The notes beneath the pieces were generated by a model. That model saw only the letters and a program-made list of their open reading frames with translations, was not told where the DNA came from and searched no databases. Of a DNA stretch of 15,228 bases, positions 7,152 through 14,538 are shown in pieces. The stretch is from positions 1-15,228 of the forward strand of contig CAYQNW010000084.1 of assembly GCA_964418885.1 (NCBI GenBank). The letters run 5' to 3'. The position numbers and the translations under genes are program-made. This stretch comes from BMS3ABIN03 sp964418885 (GTDB lineage: Bacteria; Bacteroidota; Ignavibacteria; Ignavibacteriales; Ignavibacteriaceae). Position 1 is the first letter of the stretch. Every line of letters starts with the position of its first letter.

Positions 7152-8510
7152 TTAGCCAATAAACAATAAACCAGCTAAAGTTGCTGTCATCAAAGTTGCC
7201 ATTGCTCCACCAATTACAGCTTTAATCCCAAGACTTGCAATCTCTGATTTTTTATTCGGTGCAAGTGGTCCTAATCCCCCAATCTGGATAGCAATTGAAC
7301 TGAAGTTCGCAAAACCGCACAAAGCATAAGTTGCCATAAGAATTGTTTTGGGATTTAATACTTTACCAGCTTCTATCATAGTTCCCATATCAGTGTATGC
7401 AACAAATTCATTTACAACTATTTTTGTTCCGAGCAAGCTTCCGAAATTAAGTGCATCCTGCCATGGCACCCCAATTCCAAAAGCGACAAACTGGAAAATC
7501 CATCCAAGTAAAAGTTGAAAGCTTAACGGCTGACCGTACATTGTTTTTAAAGATTCATTCCAGTTAAACATATCTCCAATTCCATTCAGTACATAATTAA
7601 TTAGTGCGATAAAAGCAATAAAAGCCAGAAGCATTGCACCTACATTCAAAGCTAACTTCAAACCTGCTCCTGCTCCATTAGCGGCTGCCTCAAGAATATT
7701 TGATGCATCTTTTTCAACATCAACCTTTACGGTGCCTTTAGTTTTAGGTTCACCTGTTTCCGGAAGAATAATTTTTGAAATTACAACTCCTGCCGGTGCA
7801 GCCATTACACTTGCACCAAGCAACTGTGTTGCAAACATTTGTTGTGCTTCAACAAGCGGAACACCATACTTGATAGAGTATGCACTGCCAAGAATTTGTA
7901 TGTAAGCTGCCATTACTCCGCCTGCAATTGTAGCCATACCCCCAACCATGATGGTCAGGATTTCACTTCTTGTCATATCCTTTAAATATGGTCTAACCAT
8001 TAATGGTGCTTCTGTTTGTCCCACGAAAATATTTGCCGAACAGGAAAGTGATTCAGCACCGCTGGTGCCCATAAATTTTGCCATGACCCAAGCCATAGCT
8101 TTTACAACCATTTGCATAAATCCTAAATAATAAAGAAGAGACATCAAACTGGCGAAAAAGATAATTGTTGGCAAAACCTGAAAGGCAAAAAATGAACCCA
8201 GGCTTCCATTTTCGCCGGGGAGTTTTGCCAGATCACCAAAAACAAACTGTGCGCCCTGCATGGTAAAATTAAGTACGATAACGAAAAAGCTGCTTACCCA
8301 GTTAAAAAAATCTTTAGGCCAGCCAAGCGGAGCGAAAAAACTTCTCAGCTCTTCACTTCTGAGAATAAAAACAGCAAATACAAACTGAAGTGCAAGACCG
8401 ATTCCAACCAATCGCCAATTGATTTTCTTTTTATTATTTGAAAGAAGATAGGCTATACCAACCAGAACGGCTATCCCTATCAACCCTCTGATGATTGAAT
8501 CAAAACTCAT
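7152..8510 (-). CDS. nupC: Concentrative nucleoside transporter (CNT/NupC family)
   Basis: This 452-aa inner-membrane protein is a cation-coupled nucleoside importer of the CNT family. The nucleoside-binding motifs are visible: SANIFVGQTEAPL (158-170) with Gln165 and Glu167, which contact the base in Vibrio CNT, NEFVAY (367-372) with Glu368, and FANFSSIAIQIGG (400-412) with Asn402 and Ser405, which hold the ribose. Hydrophobic segments run along the whole chain, as expected for eight transmembrane helices plus re-entrant hairpins, and a charged loop lies near residues 250-270. Its ATG is 9 bp after the thymidine kinase stop, and its ribosome binding site overlaps that stop. It supplies substrates for the three salvage enzymes around it. 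Whether it prefers pyrimidines or purines cannot be told from sequence alone. Confidence 0.94.
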   Translation of the reverse strand: MSFDSIIRGLIGIAVLVGIAYLLSNNKKKINWRLVGIGLALQFVFAVFILRSEELRSFFAPLGWPKDFFNWVSSFFVIVLNFTMQGAQFVFGDLAKLPGENGSLGSFFAFQVLPTIIFFASLMSLLYYLGFMQMVVKAMAWVMAKFMGTSGAESLSCSANIFVGQTEAPLMVRPYLKDMTRSEILTIMVGGMATIAGGVMAAYIQILGSAYSIKYGVPLVEAQQMFATQLLGASVMAAPAGVVISKIILPETGEPKTKGTVKVDVEKDASNILEAAANGAGAGLKLALNVGAMLLAFIAFIALINYVLNGIGDMFNWNESLKTMYGQPLSFQLLLGWIFQFVAFGIGVPWQDALNFGSLLGTKIVVNEFVAYTDMGTMIEAGKVLNPKTILMATYALCGFANFSSIAIQIGGLGPLAPNKKSEIASLGIKAVIGGAMATLMTATLAGLLFIG

Positions 8511-8515
8511 TTTTA

Positions 8516-8520
8516 CCTCT
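8516..8520 (-). promoter_or_regulatory. nupC ribosome binding site overlapping the tdk stop
   Basis: AGAGG on the minus strand (8520-8516) lies 5 nt before the nupC ATG at 8510 and shares its first base with the tdk stop codon (8522-8520, TAA). This layout suggests translational coupling of tdk and nupC. Confidence 0.6.
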
Positions 8521-9098
8521 TATGCTTCAACGGGAATGTAATGACATTTTCTGCAGCGGGCTTCATAAATGTCTGCAGCACCGACTATCACTCTTTCAAC
8601 AGAAGTTGTTTTACGTTGTGTTTTGTCTGCAGGATTGCCACACACAACACAAATTGCTAAAGATTTTGTAATGTACTCCGCAATTGCTAAAAGCTGCGGT
8701 ATAGGTTCGAAGGGAATACCGCGGTAGTCCTGATCAAGTCCTGCTACGATAACTCTTACACCATCGTTCGCAAGTTGATTGCATACATTAATGATATCAC
8801 TGGAAAAAAATTGTGCTTCATCGATGCCAATAACCTTTGCGTCTTTGCATAAGGTTAAGACTTCATTTATATCATCGATAGTTTCAGAAGAAAGTGATTG
8901 TTCATTATGAGAAACGATTGAAGATTCGGAATAACGCACATCGATTTTAGGTTTGAAGATTTTTACTTTCTGTTTTGCAATTTGTGCTCTTCGCAAACGG
9001 CGGATAAGTTCCTCTGTTTTTCCACTGAACATACAACCGGCTATAACTTCAATCCATCCGGTATTTTTCGGCATCAGGTGAGGAACTGAATCGATCAT
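8520..9098 (-). CDS. tdk: Thymidine kinase, type II (zinc-containing)
   Basis: The 192-aa protein phosphorylates thymidine (and deoxyuridine) with ATP to give dTMP, the salvage entry to dTTP. Seen: the P-loop GCMFSGKT (21-28), DEAQFF (93-98) with the catalytic base Glu94, GLDQDYRG (120-127), four zinc ligands as CVVC (150-153) and CRKC (182-185), and the lasso/thymidine-binding segment VIVGAADIYEARC, slightly altered from the common VGG.E.Y form. Length is normal for the family. The ATG at 9098 has little Shine-Dalgarno before it. An internal Met9 is possible, but its upstream sequence is no better, so the longer form is kept. It lies 46 bp after cytidine deaminase and 9 bp before nupC, in the middle of the salvage operon. 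Confidence 0.96.
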   Translation of the reverse strand: MIDSVPHLMPKNTGWIEVIAGCMFSGKTEELIRRLRRAQIAKQKVKIFKPKIDVRYSESSIVSHNEQSLSSETIDDINEVLTLCKDAKVIGIDEAQFFSSDIINVCNQLANDGVRVIVAGLDQDYRGIPFEPIPQLLAIAEYITKSLAICVVCGNPADKTQRKTTSVERVIVGAADIYEARCRKCHYIPVEA

Positions 9099-9144
9099 AG
9101 GGTAAGCAATTAAAAATTATAAATTAAGAATTAAAGCTTAGTAT

Positions 9145-9543
9145 TCATTTATTATTTAAATCATCGTCTTTAAAGGCAAAAGGCAACAACTCTGACGTCT
9201 TCATTATTTTTGTATTTTTTTTACTATCGATCATAATCACATCTATTTCACCGCAAATATCACTTATTACCTGGCGGCAGGCTCCACAGGGGGAAATAAA
9301 TCCTTTTGTATCACCTGCAAGTGCTATCGCTTTGAATTTTCTTTCACCTTCGGATACTGCTTTGAAGATTGCATTTCTCTCGGCACACATTGTTAAACTG
9401 TATGAACTCGATTCTACGTTAGATCCGGTATAAATTTTATCACCTTCGGTAAGAAGAGCAGCACCAACATGGAATTTTGAATAGGTGGGTAAAGCATTAT
9501 GTTTTGCTTCAATGGCTTTTTCAACAAGTACTTTATAGTCCAT
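9145..9543 (-). CDS. cdd: Cytidine deaminase (homotetrameric, zinc-dependent)
   Basis: This 132-aa enzyme hydrolyses cytidine and deoxycytidine to uridine and deoxyuridine, releasing ammonia. Zinc-site motifs are complete: CAERNA (53-58) with Cys53 and the proton-shuttling Glu55, and PCGACRQ (85-91) with Cys86 and Cys89. The substrate-binding NVE (42-44) and FHVGAALL (24-31) strands are also present. Length fits the short tetrameric class. The ATG at 9543 is preceded by AAAGGA at good distance. It is the first gene of the cdd-tdk-nupC-punA run, about 200 bp from the methyltransferase end, so the operon promoter should lie just upstream of it. Assignment is firm. Confidence 0.96.
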   Translation of the reverse strand: MDYKVLVEKAIEAKHNALPTYSKFHVGAALLTEGDKIYTGSNVESSSYSLTMCAERNAIFKAVSEGERKFKAIALAGDTKGFISPCGACRQVISDICGEIDVIMIDSKKNTKIMKTSELLPFAFKDDDLNNK

Positions 9544-9606
9544 TCATATCCTTTTTTAACAGAACGAAAATAATCATTTCATTTTGATTTCGAAAGTTTG
9601 GCTAAG

Positions 9607-9612
9607 ATTATA
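9607..9612 (-). promoter_or_regulatory. Possible -10 box ahead of cdd
   Basis: The minus strand holds TATAAT (9612-9607), 63 bp before the cdd ATG and within the 201-bp gap where the salvage operon promoter is expected. TTGATA lies further upstream, but 23 bp away, too far for a standard sigma-70 spacing. Only the -10 match supports this call. A weak ACTCTT/AAGAGT dyad (9695-9707) further along could mark the end of the upstream methyltransferase transcript. Confidence 0.25.
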
Positions 9613-9744
9613 ATGGATATTTTAATATTAGTTGTTATCAATAGTATGAAGGGAAACTGTTAAAAAAGTTCAGTAAATTAATGTTTTATAGACAACTCTT
9701 AAAGAGTATTAACCGTTAAAAATCATATTGTAAAAGACACAACT

Positions 9745-10569
9745 TTATTTTTTCTTCAATATTAAATAGAAAGTCGGAGTAAAAAATCTGTTTAATAACC
9801 CGGGTTTATCATTTGTAATTTTTATTAAAATTTTGTTGAGCCTAAAAAAAGTAATCATTCTGACTAATCTTAAATGGAAATTACTCCAGACAATTCCTTT
9901 ATTCCCATTAAATAATTCTTTAACGGAATGTTTTGTAAATAATTTAGACTCAAATTTTTCATCAAATAGTTTGTATAAATCATTTAATGAATTTAATTCT
10001 GCAATATCTTTTCGAGTAACTTCTGATTTCCTGAAATACCGTAAAAAATATTTTTTAATCTTTTTTCTGCTTAAGATTGAAATTACCGGAACGCCCCAAT
10101 GTGGATCGGAAATAAAATTTATAACTGATGTTTTATTCGGTGTACTCAGATAAACTACTCCGTTCTTTTTTAACAGATGATAAATCTCTTCAGATACTTT
10201 ATCTTTTTTTGCCAGGTGTTCAATCACATCCTGAAGAATAATTACATCGAAGGAATTCTTATTGAACGGAAGATCTAAAGCACTACCGCATAATCTTTTT
10301 ATGTTCTGTGCCGATTCCGATTGCCGTCTTAATCTTTCTTTGCTAATTTCAAAACTTATTACATTATTATTCTCAGAAAGAACTTTTGATGTTCCTCCTT
10401 CACCGGAACCGAGATCGAGAATTTTTAGATTATTGCAAGCAACAACTTTTTCCAAAACAGATTTAGCAAATTTACCGCGCTCGACTGATATTTCCCTTGC
10501 ACGATTCCAGCGGGAATAATTTGGATGTGTTACATCTAACCATGGAATTTTATTTTCGGTTACTTCCAC
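9745..10569 (-). CDS. Class I SAM-dependent methyltransferase (GTG start)
   Basis: The 274-aa protein has a Methyltransf_11-like core: motif I LDLGSGEGGT (51-60), which binds S-adenosylmethionine, an acidic end of strand 2 (SFEIS, 72-76), ALDLPF...SFDVI (97-110), and motif QDVIEHL (113-119), followed by LLKKNGVVYLSTPN (132-145). The C-terminal third (about 150-274) is basic and ends with a hydrophobic stretch, and could contact membrane or a lipid-linked substrate. The start is GTG at 10569: the overlapping end of the glycosyltransferase has AGGA 4 nt upstream, and no ATG lies near. The 10-bp overlap with the upstream gene implies coupled translation. The substrate is not known. Pairing with a membrane glycosyltransferase suggests a glycan, glycolipid or a quinone-like lipid, which is inference only. 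Confidence 0.85.
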   Translation of the reverse strand: MEVTENKIPWLDVTHPNYSRWNRAREISVERGKFAKSVLEKVVACNNLKILDLGSGEGGTSKVLSENNNVISFEISKERLRRQSESAQNIKRLCGSALDLPFNKNSFDVIILQDVIEHLAKKDKVSEEIYHLLKKNGVVYLSTPNKTSVINFISDPHWGVPVISILSRKKIKKYFLRYFRKSEVTRKDIAELNSLNDLYKLFDEKFESKLFTKHSVKELFNGNKGIVWSNFHLRLVRMITFFRLNKILIKITNDKPGLLNRFFTPTFYLILKKK

Positions 10570-11645
10570 TTTATCCTGCCGAACTTTGAATTAAATAAAT
10601 GTACAATGAGAAATATTTCATAGAAAAATTGAAGGTAAACAGTTTCAATAAATGAAAAATTATAACTTATTTTACGCTGAGAGAGAACTGAGATCAACAA
10701 ATCCAGGATAAGCTTTATTGCAAAAGGCAGTAGAAAATAAAGATTTATAAAGGCAAGTAAAGGAGAAAATAGAAATGCGATGTTCAGGATATGCCAGGTT
10801 AAAAGAAACAAAATTTGTTTTAACGAGTAATGAAATGATGTTTGTGTATGTCTTGCACGCTGGTTGAAATAATCTTTGAATGACTTTTTACTTTCCGAAA
10901 AAACAAACGAATCTTTCGATGTAAGTAATCCTATTGTTAGATTATTCTTTACTGCTTCACGCAGCAGCAGGTCATCATCGCCGCTTATTGTATCGGTTGT
11001 ATTTTTATATCCTTCAAATTCTTCAAATGATTTTTTCTTAAATCCAAAATTCCGGGCCGAAGCGGTATAAGGCAGCCCGATTTTTACGGATAGAATTGTA
11101 AGAAGTGTATTCCGGAAATTTTCATAACAGCTTATTTTATTTACAAGTGTTTGCTTTTGTATGAAAGGTGCAATACCGATAATAAGATCAAATCCTTTCC
11201 CAAATTTTTCTTCATATCTTATTAACCAGCGCGATTCGGGAATACAGTCAGCATCGGTTATAATTATGTTTTCATGTTTTGCAATTGAAATTCCGTAATC
11301 AAGTGCACCGCGTTTACCTTCATATCTTTTATCTTCTGCTTTCACGACTTTGAAATTCTCCAATGTTGATGTCAAATCTGTTGCGAGTTGAAAAGTTTTG
11401 TCATCTGAGTTATCATCTACAATTATCACTTCAAAATTTTCTTTGGGATAATCAATTTTACTTAGCGCTGAAATCAGACCGAGGAGATTTTCTTCTTCGT
11501 TTTTCGCAGCAATCACTATTGAAAAATTTGTAACCGAACTATTAGAATTCAAAGGCAGTAACTGGTTGTTCAAAATCTTTAAAAGAATAAAAATAAATAT
11601 GCAACAAATGATAATGTAAGGTACGGCAAAGTATATAGCTATCAT
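10560..11645 (-). CDS. Membrane-anchored family 2 glycosyltransferase
   Basis: The 361-aa protein carries a GT-A fold catalytic domain between one N-terminal transmembrane helix (about 3-23) and two or three C-terminal ones (about 276-352). Family 2 landmarks: SIVIAAKNEEENL (42-54), VDDNSDD (76-82) with the nucleotide-sugar aspartates, TDADC (130-134) as the DxD metal site, SGDDDLL (221-227) with the catalytic acid region, and QRARH (262-266) in the place of the QRRW-like motif of chain-forming members. This arrangement resembles glycosyltransferases that act on the cytoplasmic face with a lipid acceptor, but neither donor nor acceptor can be named. It is the first gene of a two-gene unit with the overlapping methyltransferase. 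The ATG at 11645 has only a weak ribosome binding site. Confidence 0.88.
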   Translation of the reverse strand: MIAIYFAVPYIIICCIFIFILLKILNNQLLPLNSNSSVTNFSIVIAAKNEEENLLGLISALSKIDYPKENFEVIIVDDNSDDKTFQLATDLTSTLENFKVVKAEDKRYEGKRGALDYGISIAKHENIIITDADCIPESRWLIRYEEKFGKGFDLIIGIAPFIQKQTLVNKISCYENFRNTLLTILSVKIGLPYTASARNFGFKKKSFEEFEGYKNTTDTISGDDDLLLREAVKNNLTIGLLTSKDSFVFSESKKSFKDYFNQRARHTQTSFHYSLKQILFLLTWHILNIAFLFSPLLAFINLYFLLPFAIKLILDLLISVLSQRKISYNFSFIETVYLQFFYEIFLIVHLFNSKFGRIKWK

Positions 11646-12013
11646 TTAACAGTTTGAATTAGATTATTGATTATAAGAGTAAATTTGAATTACGTGTTTC
11701 GACTTATTCTAAACATCACAAATTCTAAAATTAAATATACAATACCAACATAGAAACTTCATTTCTGTCCAGCTTTGCTAAAAATGTCGTGTTGCTCTGT
11801 AAGAATTCAATCTTATTAAAGACTAACCTTCCGAAGTGAATTGTAACTTTTTTTATTAATTAATTGTCATGATAAAATATAAGTGCAAAATATGCTTGGA
11901 TAATGAATTAACCGGATAATTCTCTTTAATATCAGGGGAGACATTCAATACAATGTCTTCAAAACATATAACAATCAAACGTTATCTTAATAAATTATTA
12001 AACAGGAGAGAAA
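11646..12013. promoter_or_regulatory. Divergent intergenic region between glycosyltransferase and secreted hydrolase
   Basis: This 368-bp AT-rich gap separates genes read in opposite directions and should hold both promoters. I see no RNA gene or repeat. A weak plus-strand pair TTGTCA (about 11864) with AAAATA 17 bp later is possible for the hydrolase. No TAnnTTTG match with proper partner was found. AGGAGAG five bases before the hydrolase ATG is a strong ribosome binding site. A 43-codon ORF (11953-12084) with AGGGGAG upstream overlaps the hydrolase start in another frame and is probably fortuitous. Confidence 0.5.
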
Positions 12014-13297
12014 ATGCGATCATTTATTTTAATACTACTTATCCTAACATTACTCTTACCGCAACTTTACGCACAGGATCATAAATACCCGGTTGAAGAC
12101 TTTTACAACAGAAGTATAGAACTTCCGGTTGATTATGAAAATCCTGAATCAGGTACTTTTTTACAGTATTATCAGCTTACAAGCAATTTTGATTTTAACA
12201 GACCGACGATATTTTTCTTCCAGGATATTGCTCAGCAATATGGAATGCCGGGAGAGATAGATAAGCTGGCAAAAGAGTATAATTTTTTTGATGATTTTAA
12301 TGTTGTTTACTACCAGATTCGTGGAAGACAATATTCCTTTATTGAATTAAAAAATCCCGATGGGTCAGTGAATTGGGAAAAAGCTTATAAGCTTTTATCT
12401 TCAGATCAGGTAATTGAAGATATTGAACGTATTCGAAGAGATCTTTTTAAAGAAAAACCGGAAACAAAAATTCTTTTATACGGTCGCTCCGGCGGGGGAT
12501 TTCTAATTCAGAGATATTTAGCAAAGTATTCAAATTTTGTACAGAGAGCATTTATCCGTGCAGCTCCTAATTCTGTTATTATTAAACAATTGGGTTATCC
12601 CGAATCAAAATATTTTTATAACACATTAAATGGTATTGATTCAACACTTTATACTAAATTAAAAATCATCCTTAAAGAAGAAGTAGTCTCACGGGATCAG
12701 CTGCTCTGGATATTGAGAAGTATCCCTTATGCAAGTAAAAATCCTGGTGAAGAACTGACAAATTTAATTAACGATTTATATGATGGAAAAAAAGATATTT
12801 ATCAACAATATCTTGGGAAAAAAGGATTCGATTTTTCTAAATGGGAAAAATCCGAGAAAGATCTGAGTTTGAGAGACATAGGAATGTATTTTTGTCCTCT
12901 TGAGGTAAGTGCAGATTTTATGCTGAATCCTGATCCGGAATATATCGATCCATTTTACGAAATTATGAAGAGATTCAGCGAACCGTATCTGAAATTGATC
13001 CGTGAAGGAAAAGTTAAGTCCCCGACGTTTCCACCATTAGAAACATTTAAAAAAGTTGAAACGGAAGTTTTCTATTTAGCGGGCAGGTACGATCATGTTT
13101 CCGACTATCATATCGGTATCGAGCTTGGAAAGTACTTTAAGAATTATGAATTATTCATTGCAGATGATAATCACACTATGTCAATTCACAAAGAATGTTA
13201 TCCGTTGCTGAGAAATACCTTTTTTAAATATGGTACAGGCTCTAAGGAATTACAAAACGTTAGAGATAATCTTGTTTGCAATGAATGGAAACAATAA
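12014..13297 (+). CDS. Secreted alpha/beta hydrolase, peptidase S33-like
   Basis: The 427-aa product begins with a signal peptide (hydrophobic 4-18, likely cut at LYA-QDH after residue 20), so it should act in the periplasm or outside. The mature part has an alpha/beta-hydrolase layout like proline-iminopeptidase/tripeptidyl aminopeptidase enzymes (S33): strand NRPTIFFFQD (62-71), YYQIRGR (99-105) in the usual DxRGxG position, nucleophile elbow GRSGG (157-161) with Ser159, a helical cap (about 195-330), then AGRYDHVSD (356-364) with Asp360 and DDNHTM (384-389) with His387, which would complete the triad. The RGR motif lacks the usual following glycine. Substrate is unknown: peptide or ester are both possible. 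A strong Shine-Dalgarno (AGGAGAG) supports the start. It is followed 117 bp later by another secreted protein gene in the same direction. Confidence 0.8.
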   Translation: MRSFILILLILTLLLPQLYAQDHKYPVEDFYNRSIELPVDYENPESGTFLQYYQLTSNFDFNRPTIFFFQDIAQQYGMPGEIDKLAKEYNFFDDFNVVYYQIRGRQYSFIELKNPDGSVNWEKAYKLLSSDQVIEDIERIRRDLFKEKPETKILLYGRSGGGFLIQRYLAKYSNFVQRAFIRAAPNSVIIKQLGYPESKYFYNTLNGIDSTLYTKLKIILKEEVVSRDQLLWILRSIPYASKNPGEELTNLINDLYDGKKDIYQQYLGKKGFDFSKWEKSEKDLSLRDIGMYFCPLEVSADFMLNPDPEYIDPFYEIMKRFSEPYLKLIREGKVKSPTFPPLETFKKVETEVFYLAGRYDHVSDYHIGIELGKYFKNYELFIADDNHTMSIHKECYPLLRNTFFKYGTGSKELQNVRDNLVCNEWKQ

Positions 13298-13414
13298 TGA
13301 TTTATGTAAGAATTTCATCCCTGCCTGCCTCAAGGAGAATGAAACTTCCGAAATCTATTTGAGAAGATTTTATTAATTTTGCTAAAGTATTATCAATCAA
13401 AGCAGGGTAAAAAC

Positions 13415-14245
13415 ATGAAACTCAATACTTTCCTTCTTTTGGTTTCATTGATAATTTGTAATCTATCTTTTGCTCAGGAATATAAAAATCCGGAAAGTGC
13501 TGTCTTCGATCCACTTGCAAATCGATATTTTGTCTCAAACTACGGAAGTGGAAATATTATCCAGATCGATTCAACGGGTGTAAAAACTTACTTCCAAAAA
13601 GGATTTTCAAAATTACTTGGGATGATAATTTATAATAACGTATTGTATGTTGTAGATAATCCTGAAACGGTAAGAGGATTTAATATTAGTGACGGCAAAC
13701 CTTTGATGGAACTTAAGATAGAAGAAGCACAATTCTTGAACGATATTACTGTAGACGGTTCGGGTTTTTTATATGTAACTGATAGCCGGGGTTCTGTAGT
13801 TTATAAAATCAATATTGCAAATCATACATATTCACTTTTTGTAAAAACTATTTCCGATGATCCAAATGGAATAATTTACGATAAACTGAACAACAGACTT
13901 TTGGTTTGTCATTTCAGAGAAAAATCACAAATCGATCAGATAAATCTTGAAGACTCGTCGATCTCTACAATTGCATTAACGGAATTTTATAACTTAGATG
14001 GAATAACCTTAGATGATTTAGGTAATTGTTATGTTTCGTCGTGGAGCAAAGGCAGCTTTTCAGATGGTTTCAAAAAGGAAGGGATAATATTTAAATATGA
14101 TAATCTGTTCAAACAAAAACCTGAAATTATTTATACGGGACTGCTTGGTCCGGCGGATATTTATTTCAACGTTAACAAAAATGAATTAGTTGTGCCGCTG
14201 TTCTTAGAGAATAACGTAATGTTTTTGCCTTTGAAAAAAGATTAA
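13415..14245 (+). CDS. Secreted SMP-30/gluconolactonase-like six-bladed beta-propeller protein
   Basis: The start is placed at the ATG at 13415 (276 aa), since this gives a clean signal peptide (MKLNTFLLLVSL..., likely cut at SFA-QEY after residue 20) and AGGG stands 7 nt upstream. A longer form from a TTG at 13379 would spoil the signal peptide. The mature protein has repeated beta-blade segments such as DPLANRYFVSNY, DGSGFLYVTDSRGSVVYKI, DKLNNRLLVCHF and DDLGNCYVSSW. Residues that match SMP-30 metal-ligand positions are visible: Glu27 (NPESAVFD), Asn109-Asp110 (FLNDI), Asn151 (DPNGI) and Asp195 (NLDGI). SMP-30 proteins hydrolyse lactones or phosphoesters with a divalent metal. Strictosidine synthase-like and NHL-type propellers look similar, so the reaction is uncertain. 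It may share a transcript with the preceding secreted hydrolase. Confidence 0.75.
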   Translation: MKLNTFLLLVSLIICNLSFAQEYKNPESAVFDPLANRYFVSNYGSGNIIQIDSTGVKTYFQKGFSKLLGMIIYNNVLYVVDNPETVRGFNISDGKPLMELKIEEAQFLNDITVDGSGFLYVTDSRGSVVYKINIANHTYSLFVKTISDDPNGIIYDKLNNRLLVCHFREKSQIDQINLEDSSISTIALTEFYNLDGITLDDLGNCYVSSWSKGSFSDGFKKEGIIFKYDNLFKQKPEIIYTGLLGPADIYFNVNKNELVVPLFLENNVMFLPLKKD

Positions 14246-14259
14246 AAAAAATTTTTGTA

Positions 14260-14279
14260 GAGCGATTTTCAAATCGCTC
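14260..14279. repeat. Perfect 9-bp inverted repeat after the beta-propeller gene
   Basis: GAGCGATTT (14260-14268) and AAATCGCTC (14271-14279) are perfect inverted copies separated by two bases, 14 bp after the stop codon. Read on the plus strand the hairpin is followed only by ACTTTTG, so it is a weak terminator at best. On the minus strand a longer T run (TTTTTTTT) follows after a short spacer, but no minus gene lies there. It could be a small dispersed palindrome. Confidence 0.7.
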
Positions 14280-14310
14280 ACTTTTGAGCAAAATAAATTC
14301 CGCTCAACAA

Positions 14311-14418
14311 ATTTTAACCGAACCCCTCCTCAGTCCTCCCCTTTGTGAAAGGGGAGGAAACAGGTGGGGTTCGATGAAGATTGAGAATAAACCCAAATTA
14401 TATTAATTTGCATTTGCT
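14311..14418. repeat. Dispersed hairpin repeat, copy 1
   Basis: A nested imperfect palindrome followed by an AT-rich tail. The inner stem is CCTCCCCTTT (14335-14344) with AAAGGGGAGG (14348-14357), ten perfect pairs on a three-base loop. The outer stem is CGAACCCC (14319-14326) with GGGGTTCG (14366-14373), with CCT/AGG pairs between. The tail after the palindrome reads CCAAATTATATTAATTTGCATTTGCT (in part), ending at 14418. The same order of parts recurs at 15131-15228. It contains no ORF and follows the beta-propeller gene, where it could also serve as an mRNA 3' end. Confidence 0.85.
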
Positions 14419-14499
14419 TCGATAGGGCGAACTTCCTCTTTTACTTTATCCGGTAGGGAAATTTGATATCTTGTGGAAAGTGCAGTTTATCAATACGTA

Positions 14500-14521
14500 A
14501 TTATTCCTCAAAGGAAATAAT
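14500..14521. promoter_or_regulatory. Palindrome just upstream of the membrane-protein gene
   Basis: ATTATTCC (14500-14507) pairs with GG-A-AATAAT (14513-14521), with a single bulged A and a five-base loop. It sits six bases before the AGGAGGAG ribosome binding site of the following gene, where it could be an operator or a leader hairpin. It has no T run, so it is not a terminator. The rest of 14419-14538 shows nothing recognisable. Confidence 0.35.
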
Positions 14522-14526
14522 CAAAT

Positions 14527-14534
14527 AGGAGGAG
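14527..14534 (+). promoter_or_regulatory. Strong ribosome binding site
   Basis: AGGAGGAG lies four bases before the ATG at 14539, a near-complete match to the anti-Shine-Dalgarno sequence. It is the strongest such site in the window and fixes the start of the membrane-protein gene. Confidence 0.8.
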
Positions 14535-14538
14535 AAAA

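Noticed and set aside
2588..9640. The 10-mer TGATAACAAC shared by the STAS upstream region (2588-2597) and the cdd upstream region (minus strand, 9640-9631)
   Set aside because: A few shared 10-mers are expected by chance among this much AT-rich intergenic DNA, and the flanks do not match.
9695..9707. ACTCTT-A-AAGAGT dyad as a terminator of the methyltransferase transcript
   Set aside because: The stem is short and AT-rich with almost no loop, and no T run follows, so a terminator call is not supported.
9833..10153. A 106-aa plus-strand ORF inside the methyltransferase gene
   Set aside because: It is antisense to a protein with clear SAM-binding motifs and has no ribosome binding site or family resemblance.
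11953..12084. A 43-codon ORF with AGGGGAG upstream overlapping the secreted hydrolase start in another frame
   Set aside because: The spacing to its ATG is long (12 nt), the peptide has no recognisable pattern, and the hydrolase has its own better ribosome binding site.
13379..13414. Longer N-terminus of the beta-propeller gene from a TTG start
   Set aside because: It would place 12 polar residues before an otherwise perfect signal peptide; the ATG at 13415 has its own ribosome binding site.
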